NCBI RefSeq assembly: GCF_003202235.1 | Contig: NZ_MASU01000006.1 | Span: forward strand, 310,001-374,000 | DNA from: Prauserella flavalba | GTDB lineage: Bacteria; Actinomycetota; Actinomycetes; Mycobacteriales; Pseudonocardiaceae | Length of the DNA stretch: 64,000 nucleotides | Direction of reading: 5' to 3' | Part shown: positions 41,432 through 49,693 of the stretch, piece after piece | Position numbering within the stretch: position 1 is the first letter of the stretch | Layout: each line of letters begins with the position of its first letter | The notes under the pieces: model-generated | Seen by the model: the letters and a program-made list of their open reading frames with translations, nothing else | Told to the model about the DNA's origin: nothing | The model's database searches: none | Made by a program: the position numbers and the translations under genes

Positions 41432-42352
41432 ATGGGAACTCTGCTGATGACCGGCGCCAGTCGGGGCCTTGGCCGGGAGGCCGCCGAGCGACTGCTGCGC
41501 GACCATCCGGACCAGCACCTCCTGCTCACCGTCCGTGGCGCGAACGGCGACCGGCTCGCCGCCGAGCTGGCCGGGAAGACCGGCAACGCCAACGTGTCCA
41601 CGGTTCCGGCCGACCTGGCCTCCTTCGCGAGCCTCCACGAGGCGGTCCGGGAGATCGAGCGGCGGATCGATGCCGGGGAGCTGCCCCCGCTGACCGGCTT
41701 CCTCGGCAACGCGGGCCTGCAGCTGACCTCGACGGAGCGGGCGACCGAGGACGGGTTCGAGGTCACGTTCGGCGTCAACGTGCTGGCCTACTACCTGCTG
41801 CTGCGGCTGCTGTTCGACCGGTTCCAGCCGGGCTCGCGGATCGTCGTGGTGGGCAGCGACGTGCACTTCGGCGACGTCAGGCACAACCTCGGCCTCGTCC
41901 CGGCGCCGAGGTGGGCCACGGTGGCCGAGCTGGCCCGGCCGAGGCCGGGCGGCGCGCTCGCGGGCAGGCGGGCCTACGCGACGAGCAAGCTCGGCGTGTT
42001 GTACCTGGTGCATGCGCTTGCGCGCCGCCTGCCGGACGGCGTGGACGCCTACACGTACAACCCCGGCCTGGTGCCGGGAACGGGGCTCCTGCGGGATGCT
42101 CATCCCGTCACGCGCGCGGTCGCGGGACCGCTGCTGCAGGCGGTGCGGGCGACGCCGTTCGCGATGGGGCCCGTGGCCGCGGGCGGGCTGCTGGCCGAGA
42201 CCGCGCTGGGCCCGCGGCCCGGCGCGAGCGGGTCGTATCTCGATCGCGGCAAGGTCGCGCCGTCGTCGCCGGAGTCCTACGACGAGGACCGCGAGGAGGA
42301 ACTGTGGGCCGCGGCGGCACAGCTGTGCGGCCTGCCCGTTGAGGTGCGATAG
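41432..42352 (+). CDS. SDR family oxidoreductase
   Basis: 306-aa protein. Cofactor motif TGASRGLGREAAE near residue 7, NAG motif in GFLGNAGLQ near 90, and the YxxxK pair in AYATSKLGVLY near 180. The length and the LGLVPAP insert after the Ser strand resemble protochlorophyllide-reductase/retinol-dehydrogenase-like SDRs. The TetR gene is divergent. Substrate unknown; it lies upstream of the steroid cluster but has its own promoter region. Confidence 0.82.
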   Translation: MGTLLMTGASRGLGREAAERLLRDHPDQHLLLTVRGANGDRLAAELAGKTGNANVSTVPADLASFASLHEAVREIERRIDAGELPPLTGFLGNAGLQLTSTERATEDGFEVTFGVNVLAYYLLLRLLFDRFQPGSRIVVVGSDVHFGDVRHNLGLVPAPRWATVAELARPRPGGALAGRRAYATSKLGVLYLVHALARRLPDGVDAYTYNPGLVPGTGLLRDAHPVTRAVAGPLLQAVRATPFAMGPVAAGGLLAETALGPRPGASGSYLDRGKVAPSSPESYDEDREEELWAAAAQLCGLPVEVR

Positions 42353-42384
42353 CGACCCGGACCACCCCGGCGCTTGTCCATTTC

Positions 42385-42398
42385 GAGAACGTGTTCTA
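42385..42398. promoter_or_regulatory. KstR-like operator box upstream of the HIP operon
   Basis: GAGAACGTGTTCTA fits the KstR consensus TnnAACnnGTTnnA at all fixed positions but the first, 34 nt before the first gene of the SDR-SDR-echA20-ipdABC operon. A nearly identical box with the same flank (TAG..TTTCG) stands at 50871-50884. Confidence 0.65.
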
Positions 42399-42431
42399 GT
42401 TTCGAGGGCAAGCGAACGAGCGGAGGTGGCC

Positions 42432-43205
42432 GTGGCAGTGCCGGACGTGCGGCAGGACGGTGCCGTCGTGCTGGTGACCGGTGGCGTCCGCGGGGTCGGC
42501 GCCGGGATCGCCGGGGTTTTCCGCGAGAACGGCGCGACAGTGGTGACGTGCGCCCGCAACCGGCCCGAGGACGTCGGGCCCGGGTTCATCCGCTGCGACG
42601 TGCGCGAGCCCGAGCAGGTCGAGCGCATGATGCAACAGGTTCTCGACGAGCACGGCAGGCTCGACGTGCTCGTCAACAACGCGGGAGGCGCACCGTTCGC
42701 GCCCGCGGCCGGAGCCTCACCCCGCTTCCACGACAAGGTCGTCCAGCTCAACCTGCTCGCACCGCTGCTCGTCGCGCAGCACGCGAACGCCGTGATGCAA
42801 CGGCAGGACACGGGCGGCTCGATCGTGATGATCAGCAGCGTCAGCGGGTGCAGGCCGTCGCCGGGCACCGCCGCGTACGGCGCCGCCAAGGCCGGGCTCC
42901 GCAACCTCACGGCCAGCCTCGCCGTCGAGTGGGCGCCGAAGGTGCGCGTCAACGCGCTCGACGTCGGCATGGTCCGCACCGAGAACGGCGAGCTGCACTA
43001 CGGCAGCGAGGCGGCGGTCGCCGCCGTCGGCAAGACCGTGCCGCTCGGCAGGCTCGCCGAGCCCGAGGAGATCGGCAACTGCGCGCTGTTCCTCGCCTCA
43101 CCGCTCGCCTCCTACGTCACCGGCGCCACGCTGCTCGTTCACGGTGGCGGCGAGCTGCCCGCCTTCCTCGCCGCCACCGACGTCAACCACGGGGAGCACG
43201 CATGA
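42432..43205 (+). CDS. SDR oxidoreductase of the HIP cluster (Rv3549c-like)
   Basis: 257-aa SDR. Cofactor motif TGGVRGVGAG near residue 15, NNAGG near 80, catalytic Ser in MISSVSG and YxxxK in AYGAAKAG near 150. The Gly-rich C-terminal GGELPAF is typical. GTG 42432 has GGAGG 5 nt upstream. It is the first gene of the operon and overlaps the next SDR by ATGA. By position it corresponds to one of the two SDRs near echA20 in mycobacterial HIP clusters; the exact step is not assigned. Confidence 0.82.
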   Translation: MAVPDVRQDGAVVLVTGGVRGVGAGIAGVFRENGATVVTCARNRPEDVGPGFIRCDVREPEQVERMMQQVLDEHGRLDVLVNNAGGAPFAPAAGASPRFHDKVVQLNLLAPLLVAQHANAVMQRQDTGGSIVMISSVSGCRPSPGTAAYGAAKAGLRNLTASLAVEWAPKVRVNALDVGMVRTENGELHYGSEAAVAAVGKTVPLGRLAEPEEIGNCALFLASPLASYVTGATLLVHGGGELPAFLAATDVNHGEHA

Positions 43206-44113
43206 GCAGTGGACTGTGTCAGGGCCGCGTCGTGATCGTCACCGGAGCCGGGCGCGGCATCGGCAGGGCGCACGCGCTCGCGTTCGCGGCCGAGGGCGCG
43301 CAGGTGGTGGTCAACGACGTCGGCGTCGCGCTCGACGGCTCCGCCACCGGCGAGGGACCGGCCGCCGAAGTCGTCGCCGAGATCGAGGCACGCGGCGGCA
43401 AGGCGGTGGCCAGCACCGACGACGTGGCCGACTTCGCGGGCGCGCAGCGGCTGATCGGCTCCGCACTCGAACACTTCGGACGCCTGGACGTGCTGGTGAA
43501 CAATGCCGGCGTGGTGCGCGACCGGATGCTCGTCAATCTCGCCGAGGACGAGTGGGACGCCGTGATCCGCGTGCACCTGAAAGGACATTTCGCGCCGCTG
43601 CGGCACGCGGCCGCGCACTGGCGGGCCGAGGCGAAGGCGGGCCGGACGCCGAGCGCCCGCGTGATCAACACCAGCTCGGGCGCCGGGCTGCTCGGCAGCG
43701 TGGGACAGGGCAACTACGTGGCCGCCAAGGCCGGGATCGCCGGGCTCACCGTGGTGGCGGCCGAGGAACTGGCGCGCTACGGCGTGACCGTCAACGCCAT
43801 CGCCCCCTCGGCCCGCACCCGCATGACCGAGGAGGTGTTCGCCGACCTGATGGCCGCGCCGCGCGACGGCTTCGACGCGATGGCACCCGAGAACGTCTCG
43901 CCGCTCGTGGTGTGGCTCGGCAGCGAGGAGTCCGCTGATGTGACGGGCCGCGTGTTCGAGGTCGAGGGCGGGCAGGTGTCGCTCGCGCAGGGCTGGCGCC
44001 ACGGCCCAGCCGAGGACAAGGGCGCCCGCTGGGAACCCGCAGAACTGGGGCCCGTCGTGGCCAGGCTGCTGGAGCGCGCACCGGAACCCGAGCCCGTCTA
44101 CGGGGCGCGCTGA
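43202..44113 (+). CDS. SDR oxidoreductase of the HIP cluster (Rv3548c-like)
   Basis: 303-aa SDR of the multifunctional-enzyme/17beta-HSD4-like type. TGAGRGIGRAHALAFAAEGA with a downstream NDVG acidic cofactor-selecting residue indicates NAD(H). NNAGV near 100, Ser in INTSSGAG and YxxxK in NYVAAKAG near 180 are intact. The start overlaps the previous stop (ATGA) and its own stop overlaps echA20 (TGATG). Likely a ring C/D hydroxyacyl-CoA dehydrogenase (inference from context). Confidence 0.82.
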   Translation: MSSGLCQGRVVIVTGAGRGIGRAHALAFAAEGAQVVVNDVGVALDGSATGEGPAAEVVAEIEARGGKAVASTDDVADFAGAQRLIGSALEHFGRLDVLVNNAGVVRDRMLVNLAEDEWDAVIRVHLKGHFAPLRHAAAHWRAEAKAGRTPSARVINTSSGAGLLGSVGQGNYVAAKAGIAGLTVVAAEELARYGVTVNAIAPSARTRMTEEVFADLMAAPRDGFDAMAPENVSPLVVWLGSEESADVTGRVFEVEGGQVSLAQGWRHGPAEDKGARWEPAELGPVVARLLERAPEPEPVYGAR

Positions 44114-44862
44114 TGGGCATCGTCACCAGCAGGCCCGAGAGCCACATCGAGGTCGTCACCGTCGACTTCCCGCCCGTCAACGCCCTGCCCGTGCGGGGCT
44201 GGTTCGACCTCGCGGAGGCGATCGAGAACGCGGGCAAGGACCCCGACGTGCACGCCGTGGTGCTGCGCGCCGAGGGCCGCGGGTTCAACGCGGGCGTCGA
44301 CATCAAGGAGCTCCAGCGCGGCACCGGTTACGAGGCGCTCGTGGGCGCCAACCGCGGCTGCTACGCGGCGTTCGGCGCGGTGTACGACTGCGCGGTGCCG
44401 GTGATCGCCGCGGTGCACGGCTTCTGCCTCGGCGGCGGCATCGGGCTCGCCGGCAACGCCGACGTGGTGGTGGCCTCCGACGACGCGACGTTCGGCGTGC
44501 CGGAGGTGGAGCGCGGCGCGCTCGGCGCGGCCACCCACCTCGCGCGGCTCGTGCCGCCGCACCTGCTGCGCACCCTGTACTTCACCGCCCGCACCGTCGG
44601 TGCGGGTGAGTTGCTCGGCTACGGCTCCGTCTACCGGGTGGTGCCGCGCGCCGAACTCGACGAGGCAGCGCTGGACGTGGCCCGCGACATCGCGAAGAAG
44701 GACACGCGGGTGATCAGGGCCGCCAAGGAGGCGCTCAACGGCATCGACCCGCAGGACGTCCACCGCAGCTACCGGTTCGAGCAGGGCTTCACCTTCGAGC
44801 TGAACCTGCTGGGCGCCTCCGACGAGGCGCGCCAGAAGTTCCTGGACGACAAGGACACGTGA
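44113..44862 (+). CDS. echA20: Ring-opening enoyl-CoA hydratase-family hydrolase EchA20
   Basis: 249-aa crotonase fold protein. GRGFNAGVDIKELQ near residue 57 forms the first oxyanion loop and VHGFCLGGGIGLAGNADVVV near 100-120 the second. In mycobacteria EchA20 opens steroid ring D of HIEC-CoA by retro-aldol-type hydrolysis. Its place directly before ipdA and ipdB, in the same order as in known HIP clusters, supports the same role. Confidence 0.87.
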   Translation: MGIVTSRPESHIEVVTVDFPPVNALPVRGWFDLAEAIENAGKDPDVHAVVLRAEGRGFNAGVDIKELQRGTGYEALVGANRGCYAAFGAVYDCAVPVIAAVHGFCLGGGIGLAGNADVVVASDDATFGVPEVERGALGAATHLARLVPPHLLRTLYFTARTVGAGELLGYGSVYRVVPRAELDEAALDVARDIAKKDTRVIRAAKEALNGIDPQDVHRSYRFEQGFTFELNLLGASDEARQKFLDDKDT

Positions 44863-45725
44863 TGGCCGACAAGACCGCCACCGCCGACGAGGTCGTCGCC
44901 GGGCTGGAAGACGGCATGACGATCGGCATCGGCGGCTGGGGCTCCCGGCGCAAGCCGATGTCGCTCGTGCGCGCGATCCTGCGCTCCCCGGTGAAGGACC
45001 TCACCGTGGTGTCCTACGGCGGACCCGACGTCGGCCTGCTCGCCTCGGCCGGCAAGCTGCGGCGGGTCGTGTTCGGGTTCGTGACCCTCGACTCGATCCC
45101 GTTCGACCCGTGGTTCGGGCGCGTGCGCGAGTCCGGCGCCATCGACGTGACCGAGTACGACGAGGGCATGTTCGCCGCGGCGCTGTCGGCGGCCGCGCAG
45201 CGGTTGCCGTTCCTGCCGACGCGCGCCGGGCTCGGCTCCGACGTCCTGCGCGTCAACCCCAGCCTGCGGACCGTGCGCTCGCCCTACGCCGACGGGGAGG
45301 AGCTGGTCGCGGTGCCCGCGCAGGAACTCGACGTCGCGTTCGTGCACCTCAACCGCGCCGACGCGCGCGGCAACGCCCAGTACCTCGGACCCGACCCGTA
45401 CTTCGACGACCTGTTCTGCCTGGCCGCGAAACAGCGGATCGTGTCGGTGGAGAAGGTGGTGGACACCGGTGACCTCCTCGCGGAGGGACCCGTGCAGTCG
45501 CTGCTGCTCAACCGGTCCACTGTGGACGCCGTGGTCGAGTCGCCGCACGGTGCGCACTTCACCCCGGCCGTGCCCGACTACGGCCGCGACGAGGCGTTCC
45601 AGCGGTACTACGCCGAGTGCGCCAAGGATCCGGACCGCTGGCCCGGCTTCGCCGACCGGTTCCTCTCCGGCGACGAGCGGGCGTACCAGAACGAGGTCGC
45701 GCGGTTCGCGGAGGAGACGAAGTGA
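44862..45725 (+). CDS. ipdA: IpdA, CoA-transferase-family alpha subunit (COCHEA-CoA hydrolase)
   Basis: 287-288 aa family I CoA-transferase alpha-type subunit. GLEDGMTIGIGGWGSRRKPM is the glycine-rich CoA site near residue 15, and GNAQYLGPDPYFDD follows near 170. With IpdB it hydrolyses the last steroid ring rather than transferring CoA; the catalytic Glu typical of true transferases is replaced in this family. ATG 44862 overlaps the echA20 stop by one base; GTG 44859 is possible. Its stop overlaps ipdB (GTGA). Confidence 0.9.
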   Translation: MADKTATADEVVAGLEDGMTIGIGGWGSRRKPMSLVRAILRSPVKDLTVVSYGGPDVGLLASAGKLRRVVFGFVTLDSIPFDPWFGRVRESGAIDVTEYDEGMFAAALSAAAQRLPFLPTRAGLGSDVLRVNPSLRTVRSPYADGEELVAVPAQELDVAFVHLNRADARGNAQYLGPDPYFDDLFCLAAKQRIVSVEKVVDTGDLLAEGPVQSLLLNRSTVDAVVESPHGAHFTPAVPDYGRDEAFQRYYAECAKDPDRWPGFADRFLSGDERAYQNEVARFAEETK

Positions 45726-46456
45726 ACGACGCGAGCAGGGCCGAGGTGGCGATCGTCGCGGTCGCCGAACTGTTCCGCGGCGACGGTGAGCAGCTGGTGA
45801 GCCCGATGGGCCTCGTTCCCTCGCTCGGCGCGCGGCTGGCGAGGCTGACGTTCGAGCCGGAGCTGTTGCTGTCCGACGGCGAGGCGTACCTGCTCGACGC
45901 CGGTGGCGTGGTGGAGGGCTGGCAGCCGTTCCGCAAGATGCTGGAGGTGATCGTGCCGCACGGACGGCGGCACGTCGTGATGGGCGCCAACCAGATCGAC
46001 CGGTACGGCAACCAGAACATCTCCGCCATCGGCGACCACGCGCGGCCCGCCAAACAGCTGCTCGGGGTGCGCGGCGCGCCCGGCAACACCGTCAACCACC
46101 GCACCAGCTACTGGGTTCCCCGGCACAGCAGGCGCGTGTTCGTCCCGTCCGTCGACGTCGTGTCCGGGGTCGGGTACGACAACGCCGCGAAGGCCGGCCC
46201 CTCGGCGCAGCGGTTCCACGACGTGCACCGCGTGGTGACCAACCTTGGCGTGTTCGACTTCGGCGGGGCCGACCACGCGATGCGGGCGGTGTCACTGCAT
46301 CCCGGCGTCTCGTCCGGAGAGGTGGCGGAGGCGACGTCGTTCGACATCGAGCTGGACGGCGCGGGCGTGACGCGGCAGCCCTCCACCGAGGAGCTGCGGC
46401 TCATCCGCGAAGTGCTCGATCCCTCGGGTTCGCGGGACAGGGAAGTGCGCTCGTGA
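45722..46456 (+). CDS. ipdB: IpdB, CoA-transferase-family beta subunit
   Basis: 244-aa partner of IpdA. AEVAIVAVAELFRGDGEQLVSP opens the fold; VMGANQIDRYGNQNISAIGD near 90-110 is the family core, and NHRTSYWVPRHSRRVFVPSVDVVSG follows. The alpha and beta subunits form the ring-C hydrolase that converts COCHEA-CoA to MOODA-CoA. GTG start and stop overlap both neighbours by GTGA. Confidence 0.9.
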   Translation: MNDASRAEVAIVAVAELFRGDGEQLVSPMGLVPSLGARLARLTFEPELLLSDGEAYLLDAGGVVEGWQPFRKMLEVIVPHGRRHVVMGANQIDRYGNQNISAIGDHARPAKQLLGVRGAPGNTVNHRTSYWVPRHSRRVFVPSVDVVSGVGYDNAAKAGPSAQRFHDVHRVVTNLGVFDFGGADHAMRAVSLHPGVSSGEVAEATSFDIELDGAGVTRQPSTEELRLIREVLDPSGSRDREVRS

Positions 46457-47517
46457 TCGAGACCGCGCTGACGCGCCTGGTGGGTGTGCGGCATCCCGTG
46501 GTGCAGACGGGGATGGGCTGGGTGGCCGGTCCGCGGCTCGTGTCGGCGACGGCCGAGGCGGGCGGGCTCGGCATCCTCGCGTCGGCGACGATGACCTACG
46601 GCGAGCTGGCCGCGGCGATCGCGGAGACCAAGAAGCGCACCGGCAACCCCTTCGGCGTCAACCTCCGCGCCGACGCCGATGATGCGGGCGAGCGCGTGGA
46701 GCTGCTGATCGCCGAGGGGGTGCGGGTGGCGTCGTTCGCGCTCGCGCCGCGTAAGGAGCTGATCGCCAAGCTCAAGGACAACGGCGTCGTCGTGATCCCC
46801 TCGGTGGGCGCTGCGCGGCACGCGGAGAAGGTCGCCGGGTGGGGCGCCGACGCCGTGATCGTGCAGGGCGGCGAGGGCGGCGGGCACACGGGCGCGGTGG
46901 CGACGACGCTGCTGCTGCCGTCGGTGCTCGATGCCGTGGACATCCCCGTGGTGGCCGCGGGCGGCTTCTATGACGGGCGCGGGCTCGCGGCGGCGCTGGC
47001 GTACGGAGCGGCCGGGGTGGCGATGGGCACGCGGTTCCTGCTGACGAAGGACAGCACGGTGCCCGACGACGTCAAGCGGTACTACCTCGGGCAGGGCCTG
47101 GCGGGCACGGTGGTGACGAGGCGGGTGGACGGCCTGCCGCACCGCGTGCTCCGGACCGAGCTGGTGGAGCGGCTCGAGTCGGCGGGCCGGCTACGCGCTC
47201 TCGGGCAGGCGCTGCGCAACGCGCTCCGTTTTCGTGCGCTGACGGGGCTCTCGCTCCCGGCGATGGTCCGCGAGGGGCTGGCGATGAAGCGCGGCAACGA
47301 GCTGACGTGGAGCCAGGTCGTGATGGCCGCGAACACCCCGATGCTCCTGCGCTCGGGGCTCGTGGAGGGGCGAACCGATGCGGGTGTCCTGGCCTCCGGC
47401 CAGGTGGTGGGCCTGCTCGACGACCTGCCCACCGTCGCCGAGCTGGTCGACCGCGTAGTCGCCGACGCGGAAACGATCCTGAGCGCCCTGCCGACCCACG
47501 TGACCGCTGCGCCCTGA
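46453..47517 (+). CDS. ipdC: IpdC-like nitronate-monooxygenase-family flavoprotein
   Basis: 354-aa TIM-barrel FMN enzyme of the nitronate monooxygenase/enoyl-reductase II family. VQTGMGWVAGPRLVSATAEAGG is the N-terminal FMN loop; GVNLRAD, VQGGEGGGHTG near 137 and GGFYDGRGLAAALAYGAAGVAMGTRFL follow. The last gene of the operon, as in known HIP clusters, where IpdC acts as a double-bond-forming reductase/dehydrogenase on 5-oxo HIP-CoA products. GTG start overlaps ipdB (GTGA). It ends at a convergent gap filled with 21-nt repeats. Confidence 0.85.
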   Translation: MIETALTRLVGVRHPVVQTGMGWVAGPRLVSATAEAGGLGILASATMTYGELAAAIAETKKRTGNPFGVNLRADADDAGERVELLIAEGVRVASFALAPRKELIAKLKDNGVVVIPSVGAARHAEKVAGWGADAVIVQGGEGGGHTGAVATTLLLPSVLDAVDIPVVAAGGFYDGRGLAAALAYGAAGVAMGTRFLLTKDSTVPDDVKRYYLGQGLAGTVVTRRVDGLPHRVLRTELVERLESAGRLRALGQALRNALRFRALTGLSLPAMVREGLAMKRGNELTWSQVVMAANTPMLLRSGLVEGRTDAGVLASGQVVGLLDDLPTVAELVDRVVADAETILSALPTHVTAAP

Positions 47518-47530
47518 CACCCACCTTCGC

Positions 47531-47757
47531 GAGTCGTGCGCTCAGGCGCGCGAGTCGTGCACTCAGGACGCCGAGTCGTGCGTTCCCGACCGCGAGTCGT
47601 GCGTTCGGGACGCCGAGTCGTGCGTTCCCGTGTCCGTGTGGCCGCCGCGGAGCCGTCGAGCGCGATGCCTCGCTCCGTCCGGAGCGCAGAACTCGCGTGC
47701 CCGAGTGCATGACTCGCGTGCCCGAGTGCACGACTCGCGGTCTGGAGTGCACGACTC
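47531..47757. repeat. 21-nt period repeat array with facing inverted array (family B)
   Basis: Five direct units starting GAGTCGTGC at 47531, 47552, 47573, 47594 and 47615, exactly 21 nt apart, are followed by a spacer of about 62 nt and then four inverted units (one diverged; GCACGACTC or variants) at 47686, 47707, 47728 and 47749, again 21 nt apart. The two blocks can pair as one giant stem. It fills the gap between convergent ipdC and fadA6. The units have no CRISPR-like unique spacers. Confidence 0.85.
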
Positions 47758-47764
47758 GCGGGCG

Positions 47765-48916
47765 TCAGAGGCGTTCGATGATGGTGACGTTGGCGGTGCC
47801 GCCGCCCTCGCACATGGTCTGCAGGCCGTAACGGCCACCGGTGCGCTCCAGCTCACTCAGCAGGGTCGCCATGAGCTTCGTGCCGGTCGCGCCGATGGGG
47901 TGCCCGAGCGCGATCGCGCCGCCGTTGACGTTGACGCGGTCCGGATCGGCTCCGGTCTCGTCGAGCCAGGCGAGCACCACGCTCGCGAACGCCTCGTTGA
48001 CCTCGAAGAGGTCGATGTCGTCGATGGTGAGTCCCGTCTTGCGCAGCGCGTGGCCGGTCGCGGGGATGGGGCCGGTCAGCATCCACACCGGATCGGCGGC
48101 ACGCACCGAGATGTGGTGGATCCGCGCCCTCGGCTTCAGCCCGTGCTCGTTCACGAACGGCTCCGACGCCAGCAGCACCGCGCTCGCCGCGTCGGAGAGC
48201 TGGCTCGCCACGGCGGCCGTGAGTCGCGAGCCCTCGCTCAACGGCTCCAGCCCGGCCATTTTCTCCGGCGTCGTGTCGGGGCGCGGGCCCTCGTCGACGG
48301 CGAACCCCGCGAAGGGCACGATCTCGCGCGCGAACCGGCCCTCCTCGACGGCCGTCAGCGCTCGCTGGTGACTGCGGTAGGCGTACGCTTCCATGTCCTC
48401 GCGCGTGATGTCCCAGTGCTCGGCGATCATGTCGGCGCTGCGGAACTGTGACACCTCCACGCTGCCGTACCGTTCCTGCCAGCCCTTCGACCCGGAGAAC
48501 GGGTCGTCGAACCCGTACTCGCGCCCGGCCAGCATCGCCGCGCTGATCGGGATCCGGCTCATGTTCTGCACCCCGCCCGCCACGACGGCGTCCGCGGTTC
48601 CCGACAGCACCGCCTGCGCCGCGAAGTGCACCGCCTGCTGCGACGACCCGCACTGCCGGTCCACGGTCACGCCGGGCACGTGGTCGGGCAGGCCCGCCGC
48701 GAGCCACGCCGTGCGCGCGATGTTGCCTGCCTGCGGGCCGAGCGTGTCGGTGCAGCCCAGGATCACGTCGTCCACGAGCGCGGGATCGACGCCGCCACGC
48801 TCGACGACCGCGCCGATCACGTGTGCGGCGAGATCCGCGGAGTGCACTGTGGACAATGCGCCGCCCCGCTTGCCGACGGGTGTGCGCAGTGCGTCGATGA
48901 GGTAGGCCTCGGGCAC
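47765..48916 (-). CDS. fadA6: FadA6-type acetyl-CoA acetyltransferase (thiolase)
   Basis: 383-aa thiolase. VDRQCGSSQQAVHFAAQAV near residue 85-100 carries the nucleophilic Cys; INVNGGAIALGHPIGATG near 340 (NGGAIALGHPIG) holds the catalytic His and MCEGGGTANVTIIE the second Cys near the end. It cleaves a beta-keto acyl-CoA in ring C/D degradation. GTG 48916. Third gene of the minus-strand fadE30-ipdF-fadA6 unit, 9 nt after ipdF. Confidence 0.9.
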   Translation of the reverse strand: MPEAYLIDALRTPVGKRGGALSTVHSADLAAHVIGAVVERGGVDPALVDDVILGCTDTLGPQAGNIARTAWLAAGLPDHVPGVTVDRQCGSSQQAVHFAAQAVLSGTADAVVAGGVQNMSRIPISAAMLAGREYGFDDPFSGSKGWQERYGSVEVSQFRSADMIAEHWDITREDMEAYAYRSHQRALTAVEEGRFAREIVPFAGFAVDEGPRPDTTPEKMAGLEPLSEGSRLTAAVASQLSDAASAVLLASEPFVNEHGLKPRARIHHISVRAADPVWMLTGPIPATGHALRKTGLTIDDIDLFEVNEAFASVVLAWLDETGADPDRVNVNGGAIALGHPIGATGTKLMATLLSELERTGGRYGLQTMCEGGGTANVTIIERL

Positions 48917-48925
48917 GGAGAACTC

Positions 48926-49693
48926 CTAGGGATGCTGGCTGGACACGGAGACGGTCTCGCCGGTGAGGTAGCTGGCGTAGTCGCTGGCGAGGAAAACCAT
49001 GACGTTGGCGACCTCCCACGGTTGGGCGGCCCGCCCGAACGCCTCGCGCCGCTCCAGGCGCTCGAGCAGCTCGTCGCTGGTGACCTTGGCGAGGAAGGGG
49101 TGCATGGCGAGGCTCGGGGCGACGGCGTTGACGCGGATCCCGTGCTCCGCGGCGTCGATCGCGGCGCAACGCGTGAGCGCCATGACACCCGCCTTCGCCG
49201 CCGCGTAGTGCGCCTGCCCGGCTTGCGCCCGCCAGCCCACCACCGACGCGTTGTTGACGATCACGCCACCGCCGCCCTGCTCGACGAACCGGCGCAGCGC
49301 GGCTCGGGTGCAGCGGAACGTCCCGCCCAGCGTCACGTCCAGCACCCGTGACCACTCGTCGTCGGTCATGTCCAGAATGGACTTCGTGCCGCCGAGGCCG
49401 GCGTTGTTGACGAGCACGTCGATCCGTCCGAAGTGGCCGGACGCGCCGTCGATGAGCGCCTGTACCTGCGTTTCGTCGGTGACGTCGCAGGGGATCGCGT
49501 GTACCTTGCCGAGCTCGGCCAGCTCGGCGGCCGTGGCGGCGAGCCGCCGTTCGTGCCGATCGCTGACGACCACGGAGGCGCCCTCCTCGAGCGCGCGGCG
49601 CGCGACGGCGGAGCCGATGCCGGTGCCGGCGGCGGCCGTGACCACCACGACCTTGCCCGCCAGCAGGTCCCGCCCCGGTGGGTACTCGGGCAT
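48926..49693 (-). CDS. ipdF: IpdF-like SDR dehydrogenase (Rv3559c type)
   Basis: 255-aa SDR. TAAAGTGIGSAVARRALEEGA near residue 19 is the cofactor loop, NNAGLGG near 96, Ser in NNASVVG, and YxxxK in HYAAAKAGVMA near 165. The order fadE30-ipdF-fadA6 equals the mycobacterial one, where this SDR oxidises the 5-hydroxyl of the HIP-CoA derivative. The ATG overlaps the fadE30 stop by one base. Confidence 0.85.
   Translation of the reverse strand: MPEYPPGRDLLAGKVVVVTAAAGTGIGSAVARRALEEGASVVVSDRHERRLAATAAELAELGKVHAIPCDVTDETQVQALIDGASGHFGRIDVLVNNAGLGGTKSILDMTDDEWSRVLDVTLGGTFRCTRAALRRFVEQGGGGVIVNNASVVGWRAQAGQAHYAAAKAGVMALTRCAAIDAAEHGIRVNAVAPSLAMHPFLAKVTSDELLERLERREAFGRAAQPWEVANVMVFLASDYASYLTGETVSVSSQHP

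Noticed and set aside
47531-47757. CRISPR array
   Set aside because: Repeats are 21 nt in total with no unique spacers, they invert midway, and no cas genes are nearby.
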